From Scortum barcoo (Eukaryota; Chordata; Actinopteri; Centrarchiformes; Terapontidae): a DNA stretch of 64,000 nucleotides. Within the stretch, counting starts at the first letter, position 1. The number at the start of each line of letters is the position of its first letter. A model generated the notes under the pieces. That model did no database searches. It saw only the letters and a list, made by a program, of their open reading frames with translations, and was not told the origin of the DNA. The position numbers were made by a program, and so were the translations under genes. The stretch is from NCBI GenBank assembly GCA_023238725.1, contig CM041547.1, positions 19,477,144 to 19,541,143 of the forward strand, written 5' to 3'. Below, in pieces: positions 47,253 to 59,980 of this stretch.

Positions 47253-48629
47253 CATAACTGTGTCATCTTATTTGTATCCATCGGCTGTCTCCACTCACGT
47301 GTTGGGGTGAGTTGGGTCCTCTTGCTGTACCTCTTGATCAGAGGACAGCTGATGTTTACCATGAGCCATCGATCCTCTCCTGTCAGCTGGACCTGCAGGG
47401 GGATGACCACCTTGCTGCCCTGAGGATTAAAGGTCACCACAGTGTGGATCTTAACATGCCTTACAGGCTATTTTACATGGTACGGTGCAACAACACAGTG
47501 CACGTCTGTAACGCCCTCTGGAGACTCACAGTGCACAGTAAATGGGACACACATAAGAGATATTTAGATTTACATTTCCATAAGCGTTTTCCCTAAATCG
47601 AGCTGTACACACACACTTTAGTAATCCATAGTGAGAATTGAAAACCATCAGGAATTAGTAATTCTAATCCATAAATACCCCATAAGTACCTAGTGAAAAC
47701 AAATCAATTAATTAGTTACATTAATTCACCGTTTCCACATTTTTACAGTTCACCTGGTCTCACCTGCTTGTTTTAACATCCTAGTTCAGTGTTTCGGTTA
47801 TCTTTTTTTTTCCCTGAAATTCCTGCCACATTGAGCTTTTACTCTCACAATATCCCTTTAGGGCCTGTGCAAAGATTATCAGGGAATTTTGGGGAGTAGG
47901 AGGGGTTTTTGAAAGTAGTTTTGTTGAGGGGAAAGTCACAATTTTTGGGAGAACAATAAGGGAAAATCTTAAGTAACTGAATGTTCTCTCTTCAGAGAGC
48001 ATGCCACTTGTTACTTAGTGAATAAAGAATACAATATAAAGAATGTCACTTCTACTGAATGGCTAACTGATTTGTACCAATCAATTGATCAGTTCTTGCT
48101 TTTTGGATAAGAGAAATGTCAAATAACTTTTGTACAGTCCCTTTTTAAAAATTATTTATTTTTTTTACCTCAATCTGTGCATAGCAGCTGTCATATCTGC
48201 TGAGGAACAAGAGGCTCTGGTTCTTGTCTCTGCCCAGTCTCACTCCACAGGACCCCTCAGACTGAGGCACTGGGACTGTGGCCCCTGATCTGTCTGAGAA
48301 AACAACAAAGCACACGCAATATTGATTCAGTGACAATTCTGAGAGCCCAGGTCGATTGATTTTGCTCTTTGTACCGAGACGTTTTCCATACACGTCAAAG
48401 GTCAGAGATAAATACAGTAGATACATATATATAAATGAATCTTACCTTTGACATGTATGTTACTTTGGACCAGCGGACCAAACACAGCTCCTATCCTCCG
48501 GGCGGTGCAGGTGACTCGCGGCAGGGCCCGCCGCTCAGGTGTTTCCTTCACGCGGACGGCGGAGGAACTCCAGCAGCGTTGAGCCATCACGAAAGAGATC
48601 AAGTAAATTTGTGCACACTGAAATTTCAT
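44927..48629 (-). CDS. Zona pellucida egg-coat protein, ZP1/ZP4 (ZPB) type
   Basis: Egg-envelope glycoprotein that polymerises through its ZP module. Twelve exons in phase: 48446-48629, 48169-48293, 47299-47419, 47006-47140, 46673-46845, 46319-46398, 46028-46161, 45744-45927, 45528-45672, 45376-45445, 45165-45299, 44927-45078; 545 residues. Order: N-terminal ZP-N-like segment (PLVQSNIHVK, RYDSCYAQIE, LMVNISCPL), P-type trefoil in exon 4 with the CYKLGCCYN signature, then the ZP module (CSMDGHFVFSV to CAQRCAI). The furin-type site RQRR follows, and the last exon encodes one transmembrane helix (VYVLSGVGAALLLILLFIAW) with a short tail. Trefoil plus ZP places it with ZP1/ZP4. The N-terminus is only weakly hydrophobic (IYLISFVMA), so the true first exon or start is uncertain. 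Confidence 0.88.
46427..46483 (-). mobile_element. Short LINE-type 3' tail, minus strand
   Basis: The minus strand reads an AT-rich stretch with GACAAATAAAGATTCTTG then ATTCTT, the usual tail of 5'-truncated fish L2/CR1-like copies. It is only about 55 bases and sits in a ZP-gene intron. Confidence 0.45.
47210..47250. repeat. (TA)n microsatellite
   Basis: About 20 TA units in the ZP-gene intron between exon 3 and exon 4. Confidence 0.97.
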
Positions 48630-49438
48630 CTCCTTACAGTCGAGATGTTGTGTACACTAATGCGATAGAGATATCAGCTCCTTTCCTTTCTTTGACACGG
48701 TGGAAGGGGGGTCTGGGTCACGTGACTTGTGTTCATTAGTGTTAATTAGTTTGCCTGCGTCCTCCTGCAGAGCCTCACTCCGTGTGTCTGAGCTTTATTG
48801 TCCTTCATGGAGAGAACAGATTTCTGATCTCTACACGGTCGTCCACCTGTATGTGCGCCCTGAGAGCTTCCGGGGAATAAAACGGTAATTAACAATAAAA
48901 AAAGGTCAATTTTTAAATAATACATGTCAAGCTGGGCATGGCATGGCCCTGTGTATCCTCGGGGAGCCATTAAATGAATTCATTGCGTAACTCAAGCCTC
49001 CTCCTCTCTCCCAGTGGCAACGCTTGTACCCATCTGATTATTACATAAGCAAAATTTAACCTTTATTCACGGCCGCATCCTGTCAGGGCTTCAGATCCAT
49101 CCATGCGGCCCTTAAACATCTGGGGGTCACTATTTAAAGATCCTCGATTCTTCAGGTTTTGAAGCTGATGTCACGATACTAAGACAGGATCAACTCTACT
49201 GGCCTTCACGCTGCTTTTATAAGTCACAGCATGGTTTCGAGCCTCTGATGACTTTATCTTCTCATCTTAACATGCACACCTGTAGCTGTCCCCTGATCCA
49301 CAGGTATCAGCCGGCGGTGTGTTTTGATCACGAGTTGTCAGACGTTGCGGTGACGTAACGCCGGTGACGTATCTGGGGCATCCCCGTCGGGCTGAGAGAT
49401 TCAGACTGTGGCGGAGACAGCAGGAGAGGGGAGCAAAC
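48630..49438. promoter_or_regulatory. Divergent promoter region of the ZP gene and wbp2nl
   Basis: About 800 bases separate the two divergent start codons. The wbp2nl side has GTGACGTAACG and GGTGACGTA, two CRE-like TGACGTA cores at about 49350-49370, in GC-rich DNA. The ZP side was not resolved; no TATA box was identified with confidence. Confidence 0.45.
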
Positions 49439-52400
49439 ATGGCTTTGAACAGGAATCACTCGCACAACGGCGGCGTTTTGGTGAACAACGGAGAGAGGTA
49501 TGTGAATAATATTGTGTCCGTATGGCGTACTGTGTAAACTGGCCGGGGGTTGCCTCTCTGCTCGGCTTGTTTACCTTCTTATCTTCAGTGCGCAGTCAAC
49601 AAAATGCTAGCTAGCCGCCCCGCTTGAGGTTAGCATAGCAAGCTGACACTCCTGCCATATTGTTGACGTTAGCGGCATAGCTAGGTCCACTCGGGACAAT
49701 TAAAATGACGCCTTTACTCTTTTAAACTGGGCCGATAATGCATAACTAATGACCGACTTTATAGCCAGCCCGTATCTTCTTGACAGCTGGTGAAAGCAAG
49801 ATGGCTAATGTGGCTTTAGCCTACTATCCAAACAGGAAGTAGAGTTCAGTTTGGATGTTGACATTTCGTTGAAGAGAAAAATGTCATGTGATAACGGAGC
49901 TGCATGTTGTGAAATAAAGCGGTTTCGTGGGATTTTCACATGCATGTTAATACTGTGTAACAACAGATCAGTTTAAAATGTTTGTAACAGGTTAATTTTA
50001 TTTTCTGTTTTTCATCTGGCAGTGTTTTGAGGGAGTGTAAGAACGTGGAGCTGTCATTCAGTGATGTCACCTGCAAGACAGATCTGCTGAAGGGGACCAA
50101 GAAGGGCAATGTGTACCTCACACCATACAGGGTACTGCCTCAAGTCCATTTAATGTATTTAGTGTACTGCTCATGCTGCATGTCCTCTAGCTTGGAGAGT
50201 GCTCACATTGTCACGTTACTCTCCCCACATGCTCTCTTGTCTCTTCCCTCATTTGCTGGCTGTAGTTGCTGTTTGTATCCAGTAACACCAAGGACTGCCT
50301 GGGTTCAGCTATGTTCCCGTATTACCTGATGAAAGGCTGCAGCATTGAGCAGCCAGTCTTTGGAGCCAACTACATCAAAGGGACAGTGTCAGCTGAGCCT
50401 GGTGGTAGGTGGCTTTTTGTTTTGTGCTTCAAGCACTTATCTGTTCACATTCACTCACCAGCAGTCAGCTCTCCTGACATTCGCATCAAGACACAAGCGC
50501 AAGCTGTATGTTTGTTCTAAACTGAGTTGACTCTCTCGTCAGGTGGTTGGGAGGGCCAGGCCCATTTCAAGATGTCGTTCCCCAGTGGAGGAGCCATAGA
50601 TCTGGGACAGCATCTCTTCAAACTGGCCACAAATGGTTTGTGTGCTTGTTTCGTAAATCACTGTGTACCACGTTTTCCAATGCGTATTATTCACAGAATA
50701 CTCCTCAATGTGGAAATGAAAACAGTATTAAAGTCCTTCACCAAAGTAACAATACTGTAGAAATACTACATCAGAGGTTAACATTTTAAAGGTCAAGAGG
50801 TAAAAACATTAAGTGTAATGAAGGTCTGTTCCAGAAGAGTGGCATCATTATTATAGATGTATATTAGATAGGTAGCTGCTGATAAATGGCGAGTGAGTGG
50901 ACACACCAAAAAACATTTTTCTCTCACAATGTTTCAGCTTCTCGTGCTGCTCCTGCACAAAACGGTGCTGCTTCTTACGGCTACCCTTCACCTGGAATGA
51001 TGAATGGCTACGGCCCACCTCCCCCTGCTGCTCATGGCTATCCTTACCCACCCCCTCCCCAGCCCAATGGATTCTACCAGGGCCCTCCCCCTGCTGCGGC
51101 CAACATGGGTTACCCCAGTCCAGCACCCAATGCAGGTACAGAATTCAGGCCTTTTTATGATATGACATTTGCATGTTAGATTCACAGAAGGTGCCCATGA
51201 CAGATGAAGTGTGGTGCTTTTAGACAGTGAATGTAATTTTCCAAAAAAGCAAATCTTAACTGGCTTTTTTCTGTTCTGTTTTCCAGTTTCTGATGTTTAG
51301 TCTTAGCTGAGTACATACTCTAAGATGTGCATAGTTTTTAGCCTTTAGGGTACGCTTCCTTGCCTGTGCATGTAGTGCACACATTTGTTTCTGTGTGCAG
51401 GTTTTTCATTAAATGTCATCATTGCACATAAATAATAACCCCTGGGGCACAAATAAGGCTGAGGTTTCGCTCTCTCCCTGTCAACATTTTTTTTTGTCTT
51501 TGCTATGTTACTAATTGCCCACACAGACCAAAACCTCCTGCGACCTTGAAACTCCATCTCTCTCTCTATTTTTTTTTTTGCTTTTTTTGTCTGCCGTTCG
51601 TGTTCCAGGAATGTACCCATCTGGTTTTGACTACATGGCCCCACCTCCTCCCTACCCTGGGCCACCCCAGAATTGGACTGCACCCCCCCAGAACTGGACA
51701 CCAACAGCACCACCACCTCCAGGTCCGTTTCTCTCCCTTTCTCTCTCTCTTCGTCTCTCTTTATTTTTTCTCTATGTATGTCTGTGTCACTGCACCCGTC
51801 AGATCTGATCTGTCTGCCTCAAAGTGAATCACTTCGAATCACGCCACCAAAAAAAGGGGTGCTGATGTCTCATCCGCTTCACATCAAAACTTTACAACGG
51901 CAAAACAAATTCCTCCCTCCTTCTCCTTTCTCTTTCATGAAAACAGTCTCACCCTGCACATGGGGTGAGCTTGGTACACTGTGCTGAAATGTCAGTTTGG
52001 CATATCTCCATTTAGAAAGGAGCTCCAGTCAGATGTTCTCCTCTGTGCATCCTCTGGGTGTGCCAGTAGATTTTGTCTCGAGGATTCCTGGAGCTGTCAG
52101 TCGTCATGCTTCACATGACTAATAGTCTGCTCCTCGCATCACTTCTCCTTACAATGTTAGGAGCTGTGGCGTCTGTTCCTAAATATGTCTAGCAGTCATC
52201 ACTGTCCGTCTTTATCTCCCTGTCTTTGTCATGTCTCATTTTATGCACAGGTAACTCCAAGGCGGCTGAGGCAGCAGGCAGCGCGTATTACAATCCCAGC
52301 AATCCACACAATGTCTACATGCCCATGGTAAGCTGCTTTGTTTGTCTTCTACTCACTTTAAATTGTATGGAAGTGACATGTGAGTTCTCCTTTAATGGTA

Positions 52401-52507
52401 CCTGTGCAATATATATGCAATATATTTTATTTTTATTTATTCCCATGCAGGAGCGGCCTCCACCATATGCACCTTATCAAAGCTCTCCTGACAAGAAATC
52501 TAACTGA
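49439..52507 (+). CDS. wbp2nl: WW domain-binding protein 2 family (WBP2/WBP2NL)
   Basis: Adaptor with an N-terminal GRAM/PH-like domain and C-terminal PPxY motifs that bind WW-domain proteins (YAP, NEDD4-type ligases). Eight exons: 49439-49497, 50023-50131, 50266-50404, 50543-50635, 50938-51135, 51609-51722, 52251-52327 and 52451-52507; 281 residues (human WBP2 261). The GRAM region includes NVELSFSD, KGTKKGNVYLTPYR, EQPVFGANYIKGTV and GGWEG. Pro/Gly/Tyr-rich repeats follow, with PPPPY in exon 6 and PPPY in exon 8, plus the family block AEAAGSAYYNPSNPHNVYMP. The sequence mixes features of both human paralogues. The symbol wbp2nl is chosen from context (human WBP2NL is at 22q13.2 with several of these neighbours), so wbp2 remains possible. 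AATAAA signals are at about 53275 and 53833. Confidence 0.88.
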
Positions 52508-54979
52508 AGCCCGGGCGCTGTCACTTCAATGACACCCCTCTCTCTTCCTCTGTATCTTAAATGTATTCTAAGGCAACGAGTAATGTTGATGGATGTGTAC
52601 TTGATTGTACAACACAAAAGAACAAAGCAAGTAATAGAGGGCTCAAAGATGTCAGTGATAATTTACCAGTGAATTCATATTTTGGATACTGGAATAGCCT
52701 CTTAAAGTGATCTTTTAAATACTGTTTTCCCTTTTAGTTGAAGTCATTAACAATTATTGACAATTTGTAACTCTAGCTTCTTCTTAAACATCATCATTAT
52801 TCATATTCTGTGATGAGTGATGGGATTTACTTTGTTCTGTGTGATTCTCTGGCATGTAGTCAAGGGCGCATAAACATCCCTTGTTAAGAGCTGAAAGGAG
52901 GAGGTAGTATGGGGCAATGTATTTTTTAGGAGAGAGATTTATTACCAAAACAATTTTGTAGCAATTTCTTAATTGCAGTTCCTATAGTTATTAACAGTAG
53001 CCGCTCCTATAATAAACGCTAAAGTATTTTTGCAGTATCACTGAAGGTGCTGTGCGTGTTTCCCATACAGTTTTGTGTGAAGTAGTTGTCCATATACAAA
53101 ACCAGAACAGGGTTGAATAGCTTTTAGTAATAGAATGTCTGGCTGATTTATCCTATTATGACATGATTTTCTTTCATATATATGACCAATGTGATCTGTC
53201 ACTACATCAGTGACACTTCAGCCTGAGTAATTCCATTCACTGTATGACCTAAACTCACAGTCTCCATTATGATTTAATAAATATTACGGAGGGTTTTCAT
53301 TATCAAAAGGAGCAGTGCATTGTTTGAAAAAAAGGGATCGGATAGATTTCTTTCACAACAAGTCTATGTATGTGCAATATTTCAACCACACATTATAAGG
53401 TTAAAGGAGAGAGGCTGGGGTTACCTGGATGACCTCGTGCTCTACTCCTAGCTTCTATTGTATTCATGTATGCAAATCCAAGCCGAAACCAGAACTCTAC
53501 TTTTTGTGGGGTTACAGGGCCACAGTGTTACATTAAAGGCCCATCAGTGTTTTTCCTGCAGTTGAAACTTCTGAATGAAAAGCATTTATTCCTGATTAAA
53601 GTGGGGCGAGGAGCCAACAGGCAGTGTAACTGCACACCCTCCTCTTTGTGCATCATTTAACACCTGTTAGAAGGACTATTTGCACAAAAGTGTGGTGGAG
53701 TGAGGATTTTAGTTTTGGGGGGGGCAAAGGGGATGAGTTTTAGTTTGCTTGAATTAATCAAATGTCTATATATTAATATCTCTTTTGCAGTTCTTATTCC
53801 TCTTGCTGAATTTTGTGTGTCAGTTGAAATCTAATAAATGAGTCACTTATGGAATTTTGCATTTTGATATTTTTGTCCTCATTTTGATCTTACTAAGATT
53901 TAAAAGGAAGAAATAAGACAGTTTGAATTCTCCACACTCTTACTGAATAATGCATTTATTATGTTATGAAACACTATCAAACCTGAACATTATATTCACT
54001 CTTGTCACAGAAAATCACACTGTACAGATGCATCGCGTAACACAAGTTTCAAAAGCCTGAATAAATAAAGATGTCATGCACTAAAACACAAAATGTTCAC
54101 CACACAGACGCTTTCTGGATCAACAAATAATCACTACATTTTAACAACACCTACAGCTACCTAGCTAATTTCCAGACACAGCTGTCCACCCATTTATTCA
54201 TAAAGACTAGTTCTACCTTATGGCTCAGCTCCTGTTTCTTTCCAGTTCCTTGCTTAGGAAAAGGAAGTGTGCTTTTTACTACCACATAACTAATGTTAAT
54301 TCTATGCATTTCTTCTGTAGCTGTCACTACCTTGTAAACTAGATTAAAAATGTGCAAATCCCTACTGTGTGTTCCTCAGGGAAAAGTGAGCTCTACAAGG
54401 ATTTTATCGACCCTTTAGGACAAACATGTAAGTCTAAAAGGAAGGAAAAAAAAAATTGTTGCATTTAAATATGGATTAATATTCGATTATTCACCGAGTT
54501 ATTTAGATAACAGTTTATCTAAAGGGAGTGAGACCTATTTTCCTGCTTCATCTTGGAGGCTCTGTCACAGTGCTACCTGCTGTTCTCAGTGACACAAGTT
54601 TTTCTGCATGAATACTGCATCGGACTCGAGAGCTAAAGGAGTGATTCAAGCCTCTCACAAGGAGGACTGATCTTAAATTAGAAAACAGAGAGAATGTGAT
54701 AATGAAATGAGAAAACGCTACTGCACTGAAAAGGAAGTTGTCCCATTGCTTGAACACCTGACTACAATGTAGCTACTGTATGTGTGACAGGCAGAAGATC
54801 AGATGGGTAAAGGCAACATGGGTAATCTCTATCTGTCCACTTGGGCTCAAAGGTCTGTCAAGTCACCATATTGCTCTTACCAATCGAGTACTGATAGAGC
54901 TATTGGATTATAGGTAGTGGAGGGGTAATCGAGGTTGAATAAAGAATTCAGCATGGGATTTGATCTGATCCAGCGCCTC
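52508..54979. other. Convergent 3' UTRs of wbp2nl and hebp1
   Basis: The wbp2nl 3' untranslated region runs to AATAAA at 53833-53838. On the minus strand, hebp1 candidates are AATAAA at 53955-53960 and near 54192. The two transcripts therefore end within about 100 bases of one another. No coding exon is supported. Confidence 0.55.
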
Positions 54980-56694
54980 CTACGGCTCTTCCTGCAGAAA
55001 CCACACCTCATTGCGGCGTCCGTAAGGCTTGAGTGGTGGGTCGTAGCTACAGCAGAAGTACTGCTTGCGCTGAAAGGGGGCCGTCTCACCCAGGGTGCGC
55101 GTCAAACGCGAGGCCTCTGCTCGGTACTCGCTCTCCCCTGCGAAGCCTCCAAACTGCCTGTGGACCAAAAGAAGAAAAAAAAATGGATGAGGAAATTGAA
55201 AATGAGGTGAATTAGATTGTTATTTCAATTGGGGGAGAGCTTAAAGTTTTTCCTTCACATTCAAACTCTGTAAACTCCACGTACAGAGTGTAGACAGTCA
55301 TGCCAGGCCGCTCCTCAACCTTTATGGCACTGTCGGTGGGGGTCGGGGGGCTTTGCTGGTAGACGGAAGGGACGCGGATGGCGACCACCAGACGACGAGA
55401 CAGAACACCGTCATTCCGCGGGTACACCGTGATGATGATGGGAGCAGCCGTGCCCATGGCCTCGCCTGAGCAGAGGACGGGAGAGAGCGAGTTTCAGAAA
55501 GAGAGACTCCTCCATTCTCCCCAAAGCAAACAACCCACATCTAAAGGTCAGGATCTGTGCAAGTTTGTGTAGAGTGCATAATATCATTATGCAAATGCCA
55601 ACAGTGATAGTTTCTATCCAGGCACTGCAAAACAGGCCATGTAAATTGCACTTCTATGAATAGCAAACAAATTAAATGATGATTCTGCACAGAGGCCCAG
55701 TTTTCAGACTGCACTTTTAGCTGGCTGAGGTTGTATTTGTCTGTTCACCTAAAGTGAGTGAAACATTACCTCTAACAGGACACCAGTGCCTGATCATTAT
55801 TCAGTTCTATCCTCCAGTGGAGTTATCGTAAGTGAACCAGCTTAAACTATTACAGTTTAAGCTGATATTGATTGATATTGATGTTGATCCCAACTTTGAT
55901 GCTCATTAGTTCAGCTTCAGAGCATCCTCAGATTGGCCACTGTTGAAATGAACTGAGCATCAAGTAAAAACGAAATAAGAATATGCTAAAAAAAAAAAAT
56001 TAATTAAATAAACACAGAACTTCATACAAAAACGCACAAATAAAATGAGGTTTTTAAATGATATTTTTTAAATTCTTTTTTAAACTGAAGGATTGGACAA
56101 TCACAACATAAAGAGCCATAATTAGTGCAAGACTAGTGAAAAACCTTGTATTTTAATGACCTAACTTCCACTATCAGTCCAGTGTCTTTATTCTCTGTGG
56201 CCTTCATAAGATTATGAAAATATTTCTATCACATCACATTAAGCAGCACCCTGAACATATGTTCCCCTGCATATATATTGGCTTACCTTGTTCATTGCTC
56301 CCACCAATGTACATGAGCAGCTTCCTCACCAGCTCCCCTGTCACTTGGTCAAAGGTTCGCCCCTCAGAGGAGACTACAGCGTATTTGGCAGCCTCGTACC
56401 TCCGCACCTCGAAGCTGACTCCATCCTGGGGAAGAAAGGGAAATCAGGGGCATCAGCAGGCCGAGCACAGTGGTACATTGCGGCATGCACAAATGCACAA
56501 ATGCAGAAACTGCTTTCACGCACATACCCCCCCCACACACACAAAATCACACACAAACACAGTTGCTCTCTTCCTGAGGATGGGTGCAGGGGAGATGTTG
56601 AGCTCAGATATGATTCACTTCTCACACTTGGATGTTGACGAGCGGCTCCTGAGGACAAAAGCCTTGAACTGTTAGGGTTTACACTTGGAGGATT

Positions 56695-56735
<41 letters not shown>

Positions 56736-57951
56736 TGTGTGTGTGTGTGCCAGGTGTGTGCGCCTGTGACTGCACACGTGTGGGTGTATGAGACCAATGT
56801 GGGCAGCCAAAGAATAAGATGCAGATGAAACATATTTACACTGATTTGATTTAATTTCTCCTTCTGCTCTGCAGTGTTCAGTCAGCCTACAGAGAATAAT
56901 GGGCAAAAGATGCAGGGTCTTACATAATAGCGCCCAGGCAAACACACACACACACACATGCACACATAAACATCTTGCCCCCACCCCCAGATACACAGCG
57001 TTACCATGATGCAACAGTTTTGCATTAAATATGATTAAGTGGGGCTAATGTGGAGCACAGTCACTCAACTATGCTCCCAAGCAATAACTTTAATAGGTTT
57101 TGAAGGAATCTGGTCATTGTAGGGACAGTGATGCAGGTTTCAAATGCAGCTCCTCATTCCACTAATGTGATTATACTGTGTGGTCTTTTATGGCTTTTGG
57201 CTCTGTGTGGGTACATGTAATCTTGTCGAGCAGTGGAATTTAATTCCGTAATGTCTTTACCATTTTATTCTCCTTATGATGTTTGCCGTCAATCTAAAAG
57301 AAGAAGCTGCAAAATATGCTGTGTGTTATTTTGCAGATGATGTCTTTCTTTCAACATGATACCAGCAGCAAAAAACCCCAACAACATTGGAAATCATTCT
57401 CATTCTTATGGGGGCTTTTTATTTTCTCTTCCCTGAAGGAAAACACAAATCTAATATAATTTAAATAAATATATAATTGTGTGACTCTCTGTTTATTTTC
57501 CCATCAAATATGTGAAGTGCTGTCCTGTAATAAGACAATGCCGTATTAATACTTTGGCACATACGAGATAACACCATGTAATCACAAAGTTCTGACTTGT
57601 GACAGGTACACAGGGTCCTGCATGGTAATTACAAGGGTTCTGCTCTATACGGCTTGTCAGTGGGACCACCATTAACATTGTGTACGGGTGACATACCAAG
57701 AAAGCAAAGCCTGACTTCTCCTAACTAGTGCAATTAATTTGTCGGTGCTTGTGTGCATGTGTGTGTTTAGCTGCTGCCTTGTGTCAGCTTATTCAGCGAT
57801 AATTACTATGTGCCTGAACAAAGCACACCAAAGGTATCATCAACACTGTGATGTGTTAAATTGACTCGTCATTTCATGTTTCTATTAAAAATAATCGTCA
57901 GCGTTCATTAGCAAAATTCTGAACTCAACTCCACATATGTTTTGCAGTGAA

Positions 57952-58002
<51 letters not shown>

Positions 58003-59209
58003 TGGCATGGGTTTGTGTGACACTGTACTAAGCTGTATTCTGTGTCTGTTTTAATTAACAGTGTAGGGTGTCAGACTCAGGCGGGGTTGCTCCGCAGATC
58101 AGATGACAAGCTCTGATTTCAGTACCTGCTGTTTAAAAGAGTCAGTCAAGTCCAGAGATTTGATGAACATTGAGCTCTGAAGATGTTTAATGAGCAGGAG
58201 GTGTGAGCACTGTGGTGACCTTAGGCCTCATTGCTGAATTTGGATGAGTAATAGGACTGATAATAACACTCATTATGACCCCTTTGCCCACATTTCTGCA
58301 AATCTCAATAAAAATTAAACATTTTCTTAAAGCAATCTGCAGTAAAACATCTTCTTTTCCTGTTCAAATGTGAGTATTTATAATGGGAACCATAAAAACG
58401 CAGTTATTTGTACACATACTTCTGGCTTAAACGGCCCTCTATTAAATTTCAGCCCCCGGCAGCAGACGTTAGTATGCAGTGTCGGAACAGATGTGCCTTC
58501 CTCTGAGTGTGTGGGTAAAAGTGTCAGTTTGGGTCATCTGATTCCCTGACTGCCTGGTCAGTTGGGCTGGAGGTCCTCTTTGTCTCAGTCCGTCTGCCTT
58601 TGTCTCCCTGTCAAAAGTCAGCTGCTATTTGGAGATAAACACACAAAGCCACATTCAAAACCCATGCCAGCCCCCGTGAGATTACATGGATATATGCACA
58701 TTTACAGTAGTGCACTGTGTGTCAAAAGGGCACAGAGAGAAGAACCTCGAAACTGCTTCAGTCAACATCACACATCACTGAGTTTACTGGAATCTGTCCA
58801 AAGTGTGCATACATTAAACATGGCAAAACAAAATATATGAATAAACATAGTAAGGGGCAGGGTGGGGGTGGGGTGCTGACATGGAAAGGGCATGCCTTTT
58901 CTCCTCTATGACGTCAGTTTCCTATGACACTGTCTTCGTGGTCAGTGTATCAGTATACACACACATCCATCCATCCATCCATGTGTGAGCTAATAGGTTA
59001 ACCACAAACACGTCTGATGTGCAGCCTCTTCCAGGGCAGGGTCAGTTAGCTCATCCCCTGTGGTTTCACGCGCACACATACATGCACGCACGCGCCAGTG
59101 CCAGTATCTCTCTCTCTCTCTCTCTCTTTTCCCACACAGAGACACACATGCATCTACAATGTCAAGATGGAAAAAACAGTGACCCGCAGCACTCAGGCTT
59201 TAGTCTAGT

Positions 59210-59249
<40 letters not shown>

Positions 59250-59778
59250 GTTGTTGTTGTTACAGTTTTAAGTTAAGGTTACACAGAGCTCAGCATCACC
59301 ATCTTTATTCATGTCTGCCTTGTTGATTGGCAGAGGACCTCTGGCTGGTTTGCCCCTTTTGCCCCCACACCGCGGCTCAGCAGGCGTCCTTATAGGTCAC
59401 AAGCAATTAACAGCCGCGCTGTCAGTCAAGGTTACGGAGCAGGGAAAAAAAGTCAGTGACCATTTTAAACCAAACTGTACATAATATAACCTGCTCAGTG
59501 TAAAGTGCTGGATGAAATATTAATAATAACAGAAGTGACAGACTCTACACCTTCAGTTACTACAGCAGGATTTCTGCGCGTAATCACAGCTATACACGCG
59601 TAAAAAAACCCTGGAGATGCGCACAGGACAGGATTTAACATAGGCTTTAAAGACATCAGAGAGATGATGGTGAAGTTGTGTCTGACAGGTGTCAGCTCAC
59701 CTTCGACTCGCTGCTGAGCAGTTTATACTCCGTCTCCTCGGTGTTTCCGAAGAGGGAGTTCTTGATCATGCCAAACAT
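54980..59778 (-). CDS. hebp1: Heme-binding protein 1 (p22HBP, SOUL family)
   Basis: Cytosolic tetrapyrrole-binding protein of the SOUL/HBP family. Four exons in phase: 59701-59778, 56287-56425, 55285-55465 and 54980-55157; 191 residues (human 189). The start MFGMIKNSLFGNTEETEY matches human (MLGMIKNSLFG). Later blocks are FEVRRYEAAKYAVV, MGTAAPIIITVYPRNDGVLS, VEERPGMTVYTLQFGGFAGE and the C-terminal YDPPLKPYGRRNEVW, the strongest family signature. Intron 1 is about 3.3 kb and rich in microsatellites. Human HEBP1 lies next to FAM234B at 12p13.1; here the two are about 20 kb apart with 22q13-type genes between them. Confidence 0.96.
55838..55864. repeat. Short perfect inverted repeat
   Basis: CAGCTTAAACT, five bases, then AGTTTAAGCTG: 11-base arms without mismatch, in hebp1 intron 2. 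Function unknown. Confidence 0.7.
56697..56749. repeat. (GT)n microsatellite
   Basis: About 26 GT units with one interruption, in hebp1 intron 1. Confidence 0.97.
57955..57999. repeat. (GT)n microsatellite
   Basis: About 22 uninterrupted GT units in hebp1 intron 1. Confidence 0.97.
59106..59260. repeat. (TC)n and (GT)n/(GTT)n microsatellites
   Basis: A (TC)n tract at 59106-59127 and a (GT)n tract from 59213 passing into GTT units, in hebp1 intron 1. A CCAT repeat lies nearby at about 58965-58981. Confidence 0.95.
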
Positions 59779-59932
59779 GTCGCTCGGGCCGGGTCACCTC
59801 TCCTCTCTCCGCTCCTTCGCTCTGCTGCTTGTCCTCCCTCCTTTCGCCCTTGTGCTTTCTTATTTTTTGCAAACAACTTTCTCTCTCGGCTGACAGCTCC
59901 CTTGCGTGGTCGTCCAACTCTTTAAAGTAAAA

Positions 59933-59980
<48 letters not shown>

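Noticed and set aside
55838..55864. Short perfect hairpin as a transcription terminator or miRNA
   Set aside because: Arms of 11 bases are too short for a miRNA precursor and such terminators are not used by animal RNA polymerase II.
56374..57014. His/Thr-rich open frames around the (GT)n repeats in hebp1 intron 1
   Set aside because: Translation of simple repeats with no gene structure.
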